A DNA stretch of 64,000 bases, from the NCBI RefSeq assembly GCF_022348085.1, contig NZ_JAKRFN010000023.1, positions 1-64,000 of the forward strand, given 5' to 3'. The notes under the pieces were generated by a model that saw only the letters and a list, made by a program, of their open reading frames with translations, was not told the DNA's origin and did no database searches. The stretch comes from Mycobacterium sp. PSTR-4-N (GTDB taxonomy: Bacteria > Actinomycetota > Actinomycetes > Mycobacteriales > Mycobacteriaceae). Below, in pieces: positions 7,674-15,821 of the stretch (positions are counted from its first letter, which is position 1; the number at the start of each line of letters is the position of its first letter). The position numbers and the translations under genes were made by a program.

Positions 7674-8378
7674 ATGACCACGCCGCCCGACCCCGGTCAG
7701 CCCGCAGTCAGTGAGGGCGCCGAGCCCCCCGCGGCCGGGTACGCGGTGCCCGTCGCCAAGCCTGCCAAGTCCCGTCTCCTGCAGGACGGCCGCGACATGT
7801 TCTGGTCGATCGGTCCGTTGATCATCGCCTGCGTCGTGCTGGCGGGCGTGCTCGGCAGGTGTTCGTTCGCGCCGACGGGCCCCGGCCAGGGCCCGCCCCC
7901 CGATTACGACGCGCGCGCCGCGCTGCAGGCTGATGCGGAGGCGTTGAAGATCCCGATCCGGATGCCCCAGCTGCCGCGCGACTGGCAGGCCAACTCGGGC
8001 AGCCGCAAGGGCATCGAGGGCGGCCGCACCGACCCGCAGACCGGTCAGCAGCTGCGCGCGGTGGCGTCGACCATCGGTTATCTGACCCCGAGCGGCATGT
8101 ACCTGAGCCTCACGCAGAGCAACGCCGACGAGGACAAGCTGATCGCCTCGTTCGGCCCTGACCTGGTGCCCACGGGTATCGAGGACGTCGACGGCGTGCG
8201 TTGGGTGGTCTACCGGGGTGGCGAGCAGGACGGCCGGGCCGCCGAGCCGGTGTGGACCGCCCAGCTCCGCGGTCCGTCCGGACCTGCTCAACTCGCGCTG
8301 CGCGGGGCCGCAGGTACCGACGAGTACCGTACGCTGGCCGCTGCGACGCAGTCGCAACAGCCGCTGACCGTGACCTGA
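7674..8378 (+). CDS. DUF4245 membrane-anchored protein (Rv1100-like)
   Basis: A 234-residue protein with a cytoplasmic Pro-rich head (about 1-40), one transmembrane segment near 42-60 (WSIGPLIIACVVLAGVLG) and an extracytoplasmic domain of about 170 residues. This is the architecture of DUF4245 proteins found in actinobacteria, whose role is unknown. It is divergent from glpX, as in M. tuberculosis, and 26 nt before the hydrolase gene, so the two are probably co-transcribed. The ATG at 7674 is preferred over an earlier in-frame start (7410) that would lie antisense to glpX. Confidence 0.85.
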   Translation: MTTPPDPGQPAVSEGAEPPAAGYAVPVAKPAKSRLLQDGRDMFWSIGPLIIACVVLAGVLGRCSFAPTGPGQGPPPDYDARAALQADAEALKIPIRMPQLPRDWQANSGSRKGIEGGRTDPQTGQQLRAVASTIGYLTPSGMYLSLTQSNADEDKLIASFGPDLVPTGIEDVDGVRWVVYRGGEQDGRAAEPVWTAQLRGPSGPAQLALRGAAGTDEYRTLAAATQSQQPLTVT

Positions 8379-8404
8379 CCGACGACCTGACCCACGGAGA
8401 CGTT

Positions 8405-9202
8405 ATGACCTTTCCTGTCGCAGACCTGTCCGGGTGGGTCGCCGAGCCATTCACCGCAGCCGGCTACACCCACGACGTGTACCGCAAGGGCGAGGGACCT
8501 GGCGTCGTACTGATCCCGGAGATGCCCGGCCTGCACCCCGGCGTGCTCGCCCTCGGTAACCATCTGGTGGACAACGGTTTCACGGTGGCCGCCCCGTCGC
8601 TGTTCGGTACTCCCGGTGCGCCGGCGCTGCGCCCCAGCGCCGTGCCGGTGCTGCTGAAAGGCTGTGTCGCCAAGGAGTTCGCGGCACTGGCGACGAACGC
8701 CGACCGGCCGGTCGCACACTATCTGCGGGCGCTGGCCCGCGACCTGAACGAGAAGACGCCCGGCAAGGGCGTGGGCGTGATCGGACAGTGCTTCACCGGC
8801 GGCTTCGCGCTGGCGGCAGCTGTCGACGACAGCGTGCTGGCCCCGGTGATGAGCCAGCCGTCGGTGCCGCTTCCGTTGACGCTCAAGCACAAACGCGATC
8901 CCGGCGTGTCCGAGTCGGAGATGGCGACGATCGAGCAGCGGGCCCGGACCGAGGGGCTGTGCGTGATGGGTCTGCGGTTCAGCGAGGACGCGATGTCGCC
9001 GGGGGAGCGCTTCGCCACGTTGAAGAGCCGCCTCGGTGACGCCTTCGAGTGCATCGAGATCAACTCGAAGAAGGGCAACCCCGACGGGTTCGGCCGCATG
9101 GCGCACTCGGTGCTCACCGATCAGGTGCGCGAGGTCGACGGGCAGCCGGCCTACGAAGCGCGCAAACGGGTCGTCGAATTCCTCAAGGCCCGCCTGACCT
9201 GA
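8405..9202 (+). CDS. dienelactone hydrolase family protein
   Basis: A 265-residue alpha/beta hydrolase. The nucleophile motif is GQCFTGG, with cysteine in place of serine as in dienelactone hydrolases. The early PEMPGLHPG loop carries residues near the oxyanion hole, and a His lies in GRMAHSVLT near the C-terminus. Family members hydrolyse lactones or thioester-like substrates; no specific substrate can be assigned. A GGAG Shine-Dalgarno lies 8 nt upstream of the ATG. Its last 20 nt overlap the end of the convergent AI-2E gene. Confidence 0.85.
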   Translation: MTFPVADLSGWVAEPFTAAGYTHDVYRKGEGPGVVLIPEMPGLHPGVLALGNHLVDNGFTVAAPSLFGTPGAPALRPSAVPVLLKGCVAKEFAALATNADRPVAHYLRALARDLNEKTPGKGVGVIGQCFTGGFALAAAVDDSVLAPVMSQPSVPLPLTLKHKRDPGVSESEMATIEQRARTEGLCVMGLRFSEDAMSPGERFATLKSRLGDAFECIEINSKKGNPDGFGRMAHSVLTDQVREVDGQPAYEARKRVVEFLKARLT

Positions 9203-10382
9203 GCGCACGTGTCGGCAGCAGGCGCCGCCACCAGGGCGGTTGCCTGTCGTCGTCGGCCGGATCGCCACGGGTGCCCGCGACCGAATCCAGCGGCGCGCCT
9301 TTGTCCACCGCGAGGTAGACGCTGATCGTCGTGACGATGACGATCATCAGCACCGGTCCGAGCACGATGCCCCAGAACCCGAACATCTTCAGCCCGGCGA
9401 ACACCGCGAGCAGCATCAGCGCAGGATGCAGGTGAGCACTTCTGGGCACCAGGAACGGGCGCAGCAGGTTGTCGATGCTCGTGGTCACCACGATGTGGAA
9501 CACCACGATGAACACGCCGCCGGCCACGTTGCCGAAGATCGCCAGTCCGATGCCCAGCGGGATCGTGACGATGCCGCTGCCCAAGGGGATGAACGACAGG
9601 GCGGTCAAGAAGATCAGGAACATGAAGAACCCGTCGTGCAGCCCGGCCACGTAGATCGAGACCGCCCCCGCCACCCCCTGGCACACCGCGATGATGAACT
9701 GGCCCTTGACCGTCGCGGACACCATCGCACCGATCTTGGCCAGGTAGATGTCGGACACTTCCCGGCCGAGCGGGTTGAGGTCGCGGAACAGATCGACCAC
9801 CTTGCCGCCGTTGGTGAGCAGCGCGAGGAACACGTACAGGAAGATCACGACGGCGGTGACCGTCGCCGCGATGCCGCCCACCGAGTCGCGCGCGAAGTCG
9901 AGCGCGAGCTGGCCCGCGCCCTGCCCGACACGGGTGGCGGCCTCCCGCACCGAGTCCTGCGTCAGCGTGACGTTCACGAAAGGTAGGCGAGCCAGCACCT
10001 CGTTCGCGGAATCGAGCAGGCGCTGCGCCAGCGCGGTGAAGTCGGTCTGTTCGGCCCACCGGCCGATGCTGGTCACCAACTCGTTGATCTGCAGGACGGC
10101 CAGCGCGATCACCCCGGACAACGGGATCAGCACCGTGGCGATCGCAGCCAGCAGCGTCACCGTCGCCGACAACCCGGTGTTCATCCTGGCCCGCAGCCGC
10201 CGGTACAGCGGGCCGAACAGGAAAGCCAACACGGCCGCCACCGCGATCAGCAGCAGGTAGGTGCGCAGGAAGTATGCGCCGAACCCGAGGGCGGTCACCG
10301 TCGCGACGGCCAGCGCGCGCTTCTGGGTGAGGGTGAAGCCAGCGGGGCCGGTGACGTTCACGGTGACCGTTCTACCAGTCAC
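9183..10382 (-). CDS. AI-2E transporter family (UPF0118) membrane protein
   Basis: A 399-residue polytopic protein resembling Rv1101c. Hydrophobic segments appear at about 25-75 (two), 80-105, 170-200 and a C-terminal cluster at 235-355, with the family motif FIPLGSGIVTIPLGI in the middle. Members of this family are exporters or antiporters of uncertain substrate; the autoinducer-2 name should not be taken literally. The soluble C-terminal tail (about 365-399) is charged. The GTG start at 10380-10382 gives the expected N-terminus. It marks the end of the Rv1093-Rv1101c-like block. Confidence 0.88.
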   Translation of the reverse strand: MTGRTVTVNVTGPAGFTLTQKRALAVATVTALGFGAYFLRTYLLLIAVAAVLAFLFGPLYRRLRARMNTGLSATVTLLAAIATVLIPLSGVIALAVLQINELVTSIGRWAEQTDFTALAQRLLDSANEVLARLPFVNVTLTQDSVREAATRVGQGAGQLALDFARDSVGGIAATVTAVVIFLYVFLALLTNGGKVVDLFRDLNPLGREVSDIYLAKIGAMVSATVKGQFIIAVCQGVAGAVSIYVAGLHDGFFMFLIFLTALSFIPLGSGIVTIPLGIGLAIFGNVAGGVFIVVFHIVVTTSIDNLLRPFLVPRSAHLHPALMLLAVFAGLKMFGFWGIVLGPVLMIVIVTTISVYLAVDKGAPLDSVAGTRGDPADDDRQPPWWRRLLPTRALRSGGP

Positions 10383-10425
10383 CGGGGCGCCGGAAACGCG
10401 ATAGCGCCGTCGGATTGCCGGCTGG

Positions 10426-10431
10426 CAGACT
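10426..10431 (+). promoter_or_regulatory. weak -10-like element (CAGACT) for the SRPBCC gene
   Basis: CAGACT within GGCAGACT lies 7 nt before the GTG at 10439. The same GGCAGACT string precedes the starts at 23811 and 31081. It keeps only the A2 and T6 positions of TANNNT, so it is weak on its own. Confidence 0.3.
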
Positions 10432-10438
10432 CACGATC

Positions 10439-10903
10439 GTGACCGAACTGCAGAGATCTGAGTCCATCTCGGTGGCGGTGCCACCCGATCAGCTCTACGC
10501 CCTGGTGTCCGACGTGACGAACATGGGGTCGTGGAGCCCGATCTGCAAGGCCTGCTGGTGGGACGACGGCGACGGCCCCCGCGTCGGGGCGTGGTTCACG
10601 GGCCGCAACGTTCTGTCTGAACGGACATGGGAGACGCGCAGCCAGGTGGTGGCGGCCGACCCCGGCCGCGAATTCGCCTGGGAGGTCAACAACGGCTGGG
10701 TGCGGTGGGGGTACTCGTTCGAGCCCGACGGTGACGGCACCCGGCTCACCGAGCACTGGCAGTTCCTGCCGGCCGGGCTCGAGGGCTTCAAGGAACGCTT
10801 CGGTGACGCCGCCGACGAAGAGATCGCCAAGCGCAGCGAGGCGGCCCGCACGGGTATCCCGGCCACCCTGGCGGCGATTAAGGAGACGGCCGAGCGCGGC
10901 TGA
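10439..10903 (+). CDS. SRPBCC (START-like) family protein
   Basis: A 154-residue single-domain protein with the polyketide cyclase/dehydrase-lipid transport fold. It opens with SISVAVPPDQLYALVSDVTNMGSWSP and closes with the long C-terminal helix after GLEGFKERFG. Such proteins bind hydrophobic ligands in a helix-grip cavity; the ligand is unknown. The GTG at 10439 is chosen over an earlier in-frame ATG (10415) because the family N-terminus starts within a few residues. It is convergent with the FGE gene, 10 nt away. Confidence 0.8.
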   Translation: MTELQRSESISVAVPPDQLYALVSDVTNMGSWSPICKACWWDDGDGPRVGAWFTGRNVLSERTWETRSQVVAADPGREFAWEVNNGWVRWGYSFEPDGDGTRLTEHWQFLPAGLEGFKERFGDAADEEIAKRSEAARTGIPATLAAIKETAERG

Positions 10904-10913
10904 GGTCTACCAG

Positions 10914-11804
10914 TCATGTTTCTCCTTCACGTCGGACACAGCGAAAACCGATGTGGCTCATGCCCGTGTCCACGGCCTGTGGACGCCGCGCGGCGGGCCG
11001 GTAGCGCATGCAGTAGCTGTCGGCGCACAGAAAAGAGCCGCCTTTGATCACCCGGCGGGGCACCGCGACGCCGGGCTGGCGCGGGTCGTAGGTGTCGGCA
11101 GCGCAACAGGGTTGAGCGTCGCGGGTGGCGCCGTACCAGTCGACGGTCCACTCCCAGACGTTGCCGGCCATGTCGTAGAGCCCGTAGCCGTTCGGCGGGA
11201 ACGATCCCACCCGGGTGGTCTGTCCGTACCCCGTGTCGGGTAGGTACGGGAACTCACCGTGCCAGTAGTTGGCCAGCCGCTGACCTCGGCGCTCCGGCTC
11301 GTCGCCCCACGTGTAGGTGGCACGCGCCAGCCCGCCGCGCGCCGCCGTCTCCCACTCGGACTCGGTCGGCAGCGCCAGGCCGGCCCAGTCGGCGTAGGCC
11401 TGCGCATCCTCGAAGGCGACGTGCACGACGGGGTGCTCGTCTTTGGTACGTAGGGACGAGCGGGGCCCGCGCGGGTGGTTCCAGCAGGCGCCCGGTGTCC
11501 ATGTCCACCACTGGCTCAGGTGACGAAGATCGACGGGTCCGACGGTGCGCTGGAACACCATCGACCCCGGCTGCAGATTCTCGCGCGGCGCGCCGGGGTA
11601 ATCGGCGGGGTTCAGCGGACGCTCGGCCACCGTGACATAGCCCGTTGCTGCAACGAATTCCGCGAACTGCGCGTTGGTGACGGCATGCCGCTGCATCCAG
11701 AAGCCCTCGACGAGGACCTCCCGCGCCGGAGCCTCCTCGGGATAATGCTCGTCTGACCCCACGATCGTGGTCTGATGCGGGATCCACACCAGGCAGTCAG
11801 TCAC
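10914..11804 (-). CDS. formylglycine-generating enzyme (sulfatase maturation)
   Basis: A 296-residue FGE-family protein close to M. tuberculosis Rv0712. It oxidises the active-site Cys of a sulfatase to formylglycine using O2 and copper. The two copper-binding cysteines are in GGSFLCADSYCMRYRPAARR (C260 and C265). Other family motifs are HPVVHVAFEDAQAYADWAG, LPTESEWETAARGG and GNVWEWTVDWYG. The GTG at 11802-11804 is chosen because VTDCLVWIP aligns with the Rv0712 N-terminus and overlaps the HAD gene stop by only 8 nt. It is third in the sulfatase-HAD-FGE operon, so its client is presumably the sulfatase two genes upstream. Confidence 0.93.
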   Translation of the reverse strand: MTDCLVWIPHQTTIVGSDEHYPEEAPAREVLVEGFWMQRHAVTNAQFAEFVAATGYVTVAERPLNPADYPGAPRENLQPGSMVFQRTVGPVDLRHLSQWWTWTPGACWNHPRGPRSSLRTKDEHPVVHVAFEDAQAYADWAGLALPTESEWETAARGGLARATYTWGDEPERRGQRLANYWHGEFPYLPDTGYGQTTRVGSFPPNGYGLYDMAGNVWEWTVDWYGATRDAQPCCAADTYDPRQPGVAVPRRVIKGGSFLCADSYCMRYRPAARRPQAVDTGMSHIGFRCVRREGET

Positions 11805-12699
11805 CGAACACGGTCGCCCAGTCATTGCGCATGCTTGCCACCAGCCAACCGTGGGTCGCCGCCGATTCCAGCGACTTCTCGGCGCCGACGAGGTAGTCGA
11901 ACTCTCGTTCCCCATCGTCGTGGCGCAGCAGCAACGCCAAGGAGGGCCCGGATCCGGCGGTGGCGTATTGGAGCATCGCGATGTCGCCGTTCGAGTTGCC
12001 TGCAGCCATGATCGGGCGTCGACCCACCCGGCCCCAGATGCGCACCGGCTTCACCGGCCCGTCGTCGAGGAACTCGGGCGTCGACGTCGTCTTCAGATGA
12101 CCGTCGGCGAAGTCGAGGCCCACCGAGCTGCCGATGACCCGCTCGGGCGGGATGCCGTACATCTGTGTGGTCACCGGCCGCATGAAGTCCCGGCCACCCC
12201 CGGAGGCGATGTAGTTGGTGAATCCGTTGTGCTTCAGGTAGCGCAGCAAGTCCACCATCGGTGCATAGCCGCAGGAGGTGTACGGGCGGCCGAGGGTGGG
12301 ATGGACCGCTTCAGCGAAGAAGGCCGCAACGCGCTCGGCGTGCTCTTCGACGGTCAGCCCGGCGTAGGCCGAGAGAATGGCTCTCGCAAGGACTTTCATC
12401 GCGGAGTCGTCACCGGTGTAATGACGGGTGACGGCGTCGCCGAACCAGGAGAGGTCGCCAGACGCAGCAGCCCGATACGGCGGATCGTCGGCCAGCGCCG
12501 GGTCGGCCGCGGCCTGCTCGGCCAGCCGCCGGACCAGGAAGTCGAGCTGGACGTACGCCGGCTTCTCACACCACAGCGTTCCGTCGTTGTCGAACACCGC
12601 GATCCGCTCCTCGGGTGCGACATCGCGCACCGCGCGGTCGACGAACTCGATGATCGACGTCTTCGTGGGACCGTCGTGCCAGGAGTCCAGAACCGCCAA
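11797..12699 (-). CDS. HAD-superfamily phosphatase (phosphoserine phosphatase-like)
   Basis: A 300-residue HAD hydrolase. Motif I is FDNDGTLW (D37 nucleophile, D39 acid/base). Motif II is the IASGGGRDF region. The late MAAGNSNGDIAML carries motif III/IV with GNSNGD, as in SerB-like enzymes. It begins with TTG one base after the sulfatase stop, and its own end overlaps FGE, so the three are translated as one operon. A HAD protein between sulfatase and FGE is recurrent in actinobacterial sulfatase clusters, but I cannot say what it dephosphorylates. Confidence 0.82.
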   Translation of the reverse strand: MAVLDSWHDGPTKTSIIEFVDRAVRDVAPEERIAVFDNDGTLWCEKPAYVQLDFLVRRLAEQAAADPALADDPPYRAAASGDLSWFGDAVTRHYTGDDSAMKVLARAILSAYAGLTVEEHAERVAAFFAEAVHPTLGRPYTSCGYAPMVDLLRYLKHNGFTNYIASGGGRDFMRPVTTQMYGIPPERVIGSSVGLDFADGHLKTTSTPEFLDDGPVKPVRIWGRVGRRPIMAAGNSNGDIAMLQYATAGSGPSLALLLRHDDGEREFDYLVGAEKSLESAATHGWLVASMRNDWATVFGD

Positions 12700-12700
12700 C

Positions 12701-14245
12701 TCAGCCGCCCACGGATTCGAGAAAGTGGGCGAGCTTCTGCACGGCGTTGGTCACCGTGAACGAGGCCGGTTCGCGCCGGGGCGGGAAATCCTTGAAGGTC
12801 TCCAGGAAATCCATGACCACCGCGTTGGCCATGAACGCGATGTAGTCGTGGTCGAGGAACCAGTCCCAGTAGGTGTTCGAGGTGACATCGGCGTGCTCGA
12901 ACGGATCCGTGCGCAGGTTGAAGATCTTGGGCGCCCGCAACTCGGTGAAGGGTTCGAACCAGATCTGCAGCGTGCCTTGGCAGCGCTGCTCCATGAACAC
13001 GATTTTCCAGTTGTCGATGCGAATTCCCAGAACGTCGCAGTCGTCGGAGAAGTAGATCAGGCCGCGGCGAGGACTCTCCTCGACCTCGCCGGTCAGGTAG
13101 GGCAGCACGTTGTAACCGTCGATGTGGACGCGGTAGGTCTTGTCGTCGATCGTGTGGCCCGCCTTGAGCTTGTCCACGATGTCGGGGGTTCCGGCGGCCG
13201 CTGCGAGGGTCGGCAACCAGTCGTGGTGCTGAATGATCTCGTTCGACACCACGCCCGCGGGGATCTTGCCGGGCCAGCGCACCATCTCGGGAACCCGGAA
13301 TGCGCCCTCCCACCCGGTGTTCTTCTCGCTGCGGAACGGAGTGGTCGCCCCGTCTGGCCAGGTGTTGGCATGCGGCCCGTTGTCGGTGGAGTAGACGACG
13401 ATGGTGTCCTCGGCGATGCCCAACTCGTCGAGGCAGTCCAGCAGCAGCCCGACGTGCTTGTCGTGGTCGACCATCGTGTCGTGGTACGGAGACTGCCACC
13501 GGCCGGCCTGCCCGAGGCTCTCGGGCTTGGTGTGGGTCCGGAAGTGCATGTGGGTGGTGTTCATCCAGACGAAGAACGGGGTGTCGGCTTCGTGCTGACG
13601 CGTGATGAAGTCGATTGCCGCCGCGGTGGTTTCGTCGTCGATGGTCTCCATCCGCTTCTTGGTCAGCGGGCCGGTGTCCTCGACGCGCTGCTTGCCCAGC
13701 GGGCCGAACCGCTCGTCCACCTCGTCGGACGCCTCATCGGTGGCCCACGCTCGGATGACTCCGCGCGGCAGCATGGCTTTGCGTAGCCGGGGCGCTTCCT
13801 TCTCGGTGGGGTAGTCCGGGTGCTCGGGCTCCTCCTCGGCGTTGAGGTGGTAGAGGTTGCCGAAGAATTCGTCGAAACCGTGCGCGGTCGGCAGGTATTT
13901 GTTCAGGTCGCCGAGATGGTTCTTGCCGAACTGACCGGTGGCGTAGCCCAGCGGCTTGAGCACGGTCGCGATGGTCGGGTCCTCGGGTGACATGCCGACG
14001 TCGACACCGGGCATGCCCACCTTGGACAGACCCGTCCGGTACACGCTCTGACCGGTGATGAACGACGAGCGGCCCGCGGTGCAGCTCTGCTCGCCATAGG
14101 AATCGGTGAAGCGCATGCCTTCAGCGGCGATCCGGTCGATGTTGGGGGTGCGATAGCCCATGAGGCCATCGCTGTAACAACTCAGATTCGTGATCCCGAT
14201 GTCGTCGCCCCAGATCACGAGAATATTCGGCTTCCCGTTCGGCAT
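12701..14245 (-). CDS. arylsulfatase-family sulfatase with CxAxR active site
   Basis: A 514-residue sulfatase of the alkaline phosphatase superfamily. Metal-binding GDDIG (D14-D15) lies near the N-terminus. The modification motif is SCTAGRSSFITGQ, with Cys55 as the formylglycine precursor and Arg59. This is C-x-A-x-R in place of the more common C-x-P-x-R. DNGPHANTWPDG supplies the second Asp-Asn metal pair. The ATG at 14243-14245 (MPNGKPNILVIWGDD) is chosen; an in-frame ATG 8 codons earlier is also possible. No signal peptide is evident, so it may act in the cytoplasm. It is the first gene of the sulfatase-HAD-FGE operon. Confidence 0.93.
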   Translation of the reverse strand: MPNGKPNILVIWGDDIGITNLSCYSDGLMGYRTPNIDRIAAEGMRFTDSYGEQSCTAGRSSFITGQSVYRTGLSKVGMPGVDVGMSPEDPTIATVLKPLGYATGQFGKNHLGDLNKYLPTAHGFDEFFGNLYHLNAEEEPEHPDYPTEKEAPRLRKAMLPRGVIRAWATDEASDEVDERFGPLGKQRVEDTGPLTKKRMETIDDETTAAAIDFITRQHEADTPFFVWMNTTHMHFRTHTKPESLGQAGRWQSPYHDTMVDHDKHVGLLLDCLDELGIAEDTIVVYSTDNGPHANTWPDGATTPFRSEKNTGWEGAFRVPEMVRWPGKIPAGVVSNEIIQHHDWLPTLAAAAGTPDIVDKLKAGHTIDDKTYRVHIDGYNVLPYLTGEVEESPRRGLIYFSDDCDVLGIRIDNWKIVFMEQRCQGTLQIWFEPFTELRAPKIFNLRTDPFEHADVTSNTYWDWFLDHDYIAFMANAVVMDFLETFKDFPPRREPASFTVTNAVQKLAHFLESVGG

Positions 14246-14660
14246 GGCGTGCCCCGCTTCCGGCCTCATCGTCTGACATGTCGTGCGTTCGAGCGTAGAC
14301 ACCGGACCACGGTCCCGGCAGGTGATCGGGGTGCGCTGTTTTGTCTTCTTTGACCGTGAGGTTGTCAACGACGATGCCCGTCGTTCAGTCGTCCATGACG
14401 TCATCGCTGACATCCACACCGGCGCCGGACGCGGCGAAACCGATGTGGTCTGTCCTGCAACGATATTCGGCTACACGACCCACGGCAAGCCGGCTCAACA
14501 TCCCGCTGCGATACATGGCGGTGCTGCACCAGGCATCAACGGATCGCTTCGCGGAGTTCGGGGTCGAACCGGGGCGTGAAGCGCGGCTGCGCGATGGTCG
14601 TTGGCCTACCCAGCACCGAAGGCAGGTCTGCCACAGCGAGCCGCGGCCGCTCGACGTTGG

Positions 14661-14679
14661 CGACCGTGGTGCGCGCGAC
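14661..14679 (+). repeat. 19-nt motif copy 1, upstream of TetR gene
   Basis: CGACCGTGGTGCGCGCGAC recurs with one mismatch at 15261-15279. Copy 1 precedes the TetR promoter and overlaps the inverted repeat GTGCGC-N13-GCGCAC (14669-14674 / 14688-14693) that brackets the -10 box. It is a candidate binding site for the TetR encoded at 14694. Confidence 0.55.
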
Positions 14680-14681
14680 TT

Positions 14682-14687
14682 TATGCT
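14682..14687 (+). promoter_or_regulatory. -10 box (TATGCT) for TetR gene 1
   Basis: TATGCT lies 6 nt before the ATG at 14694 and is enclosed by the inverted repeat arms 14669-14674 and 14688-14693, a layout suited to autorepression. Confidence 0.55.
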
Positions 14688-14693
14688 GCGCAC

Positions 14694-15245
14694 ATGGGAC
14701 GGCCCGCCAAGTTCGACCGCGCGCAGGCCCTGCACGCCGCGATGCTGTTGTTCTGGGAGCGGGGATACGCCGCGACGTCGATCAGCGACCTGACGCGCGT
14801 CATGGGGATCTCCCCACCGAGCCTGTACAACTCCTTCGGCGACAAACGCACCCTGCACGAGGCGTGCGTGGAACTCTACGAGCAGACCGCGGTGGTACCT
14901 CCAGCGCTCGAGGCCCCCACGGCACGCGAGGTGTTCGACGCGATCCTTGATCGGGCGGTGGACCTCTACACCCGACCCGACCGGCCGAGTGGGTGTTTCG
15001 TCATCTCCGATCCCATACTGATCGAGCGCCGCGCCGCCGGCCGGGCCGCTATCGTCGAGCGGCTCCGCCGCGGGCAACGCAGCGGTGACCTCGGTCCGAG
15101 CGTCGACGTCGAGGCTCTGGCCGACTTCATCGACACCGTCCTGCGGGGATTGTCGAACAGCGCGCGCGACGGGGTGAGCCGCCAACAGCTCCAGGCCGTC
15201 GCCGATACCGCACGGCGGGCATGGCCTGGCCCGGACGGAGGCTAG
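14694..15245 (+). CDS. TetR/AcrR-family transcriptional regulator (paralog 1)
   Basis: A 183-residue repressor. The N-terminal helix-turn-helix spans about residues 8-55 (FDRAQALHAAMLLFWERGY ... ISPPSLYNSFGDKRTLHEA), followed by a ligand-binding C-terminal domain. It is clearly paralogous to the TetR at 15934: MGISPPSLY and FGDKR are identical and the layout is the same. The ATG at 14694 is supported by the -10 box. A 19-nt motif found upstream of it recurs upstream of the SnoaL gene, suggesting it controls both. The ligand is unknown. Confidence 0.88.
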   Translation: MGRPAKFDRAQALHAAMLLFWERGYAATSISDLTRVMGISPPSLYNSFGDKRTLHEACVELYEQTAVVPPALEAPTAREVFDAILDRAVDLYTRPDRPSGCFVISDPILIERRAAGRAAIVERLRRGQRSGDLGPSVDVEALADFIDTVLRGLSNSARDGVSRQQLQAVADTARRAWPGPDGG

Positions 15246-15260
15246 CCGGGCTACTGGTGA

Positions 15261-15279
15261 CGACCGTGGAGCGCGCGAC
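15261..15279 (+). repeat. 19-nt motif copy 2, upstream of SnoaL gene
   Basis: CGACCGTGGAGCGCGCGAC matches copy 1 at 14661-14679 in 18 of 19 positions. It lies in the 175-nt gap between TetR gene 1 and the SnoaL-like gene, where an operator would be expected. Confidence 0.55.
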
Positions 15280-15420
15280 CTCGTTCGGCGGACGACGCAG
15301 CCCCCAGCGGATCGTGGTGGAGACGCAGCGGGTCGGTCGGACAGATCTATGGTGAGCACGCAACTTCGATCGATGCCGGCCGACGCCAGCGCGCTGGCAG
15401 GACCCTGGGAAAGGGCGACC

Positions 15421-15819
15421 ATGACCGCACGTGAAGACCTCGAGTCGCTCTATGGTCGGTACCTGCGGGCATGCAATGAACACGACGTGCCCGCGATGGC
15501 CGAGTTCTACCACCCCGACATCACCGTCAACGACGCACCGATGCCCCCCGACGCGGTAGCCGCCCAGTTTCCGCCCCTGTTTGCCGCGTTTCCGGACTGG
15601 CGCTGGGCGATACGCCACGTGTGGACGGGTGCAGACACCATCGCGCTGCACTTCACCGTCACCGGCACCCATCGCGGCACGTTCATGGATGTGCCGGCCA
15701 CCGGCCGCCGGGTCAGCATCACCGAGTTCACCGTCTACCAGGTGATGGAGTCAAAATTCGTTGCCGTGTGGGATCTCTCGGACACCATGGAGCTCTTGCG
15801 TCAACTCCGTAGCAGCTGA
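15421..15819 (+). CDS. SnoaL-like polyketide cyclase / ester cyclase family protein
   Basis: A 132-residue NTF2-fold protein (SnoaL-like). The opening EDLESLYGRYLRACNEHDVPAMAEFYHPDITV and the closing TEFTVYQVMESKFVAVWDL are typical. Members include cyclases, isomerases and ligand-binding proteins, and no reaction can be assigned. The ATG at 15421 (GAAAGGG upstream) gives the family N-terminus; an in-frame ATG at 15349 would add 24 residues. It is sandwiched between two paralogous TetR genes and followed by a strong stem-loop. Confidence 0.75.
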   Translation: MTAREDLESLYGRYLRACNEHDVPAMAEFYHPDITVNDAPMPPDAVAAQFPPLFAAFPDWRWAIRHVWTGADTIALHFTVTGTHRGTFMDVPATGRRVSITEFTVYQVMESKFVAVWDLSDTMELLRQLRSS

Positions 15820-15821
15820 TC

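Larger units (their letters stand above)
14246..14693. other. 448-bp intergenic stretch with possible gene remnants
   Basis: No convincing intact gene. On the minus strand a frame reading AQPRFTPRFDPELREAIR ends at a TGA near 14529-14531 with mycobacterial-like codon choice. Just beyond it another frame encodes about 45 residues ending DVSDDVMDD, in a different register. This looks like the end of one decayed gene next to another, or chance open frames. The third-position GC bias is weaker between about 14300 and 14500 than in flanking genes. The 3' end of this stretch holds the TetR promoter and a candidate operator. Confidence 0.35.

Noticed and set aside
14283..14579. Plus-strand frame of 98 codons in the sulfatase/TetR gap
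   Set aside because: No recognisable domain, mixed third-position composition, no promoter or ribosome-binding site; kept only as part of the degenerate intergenic stretch.
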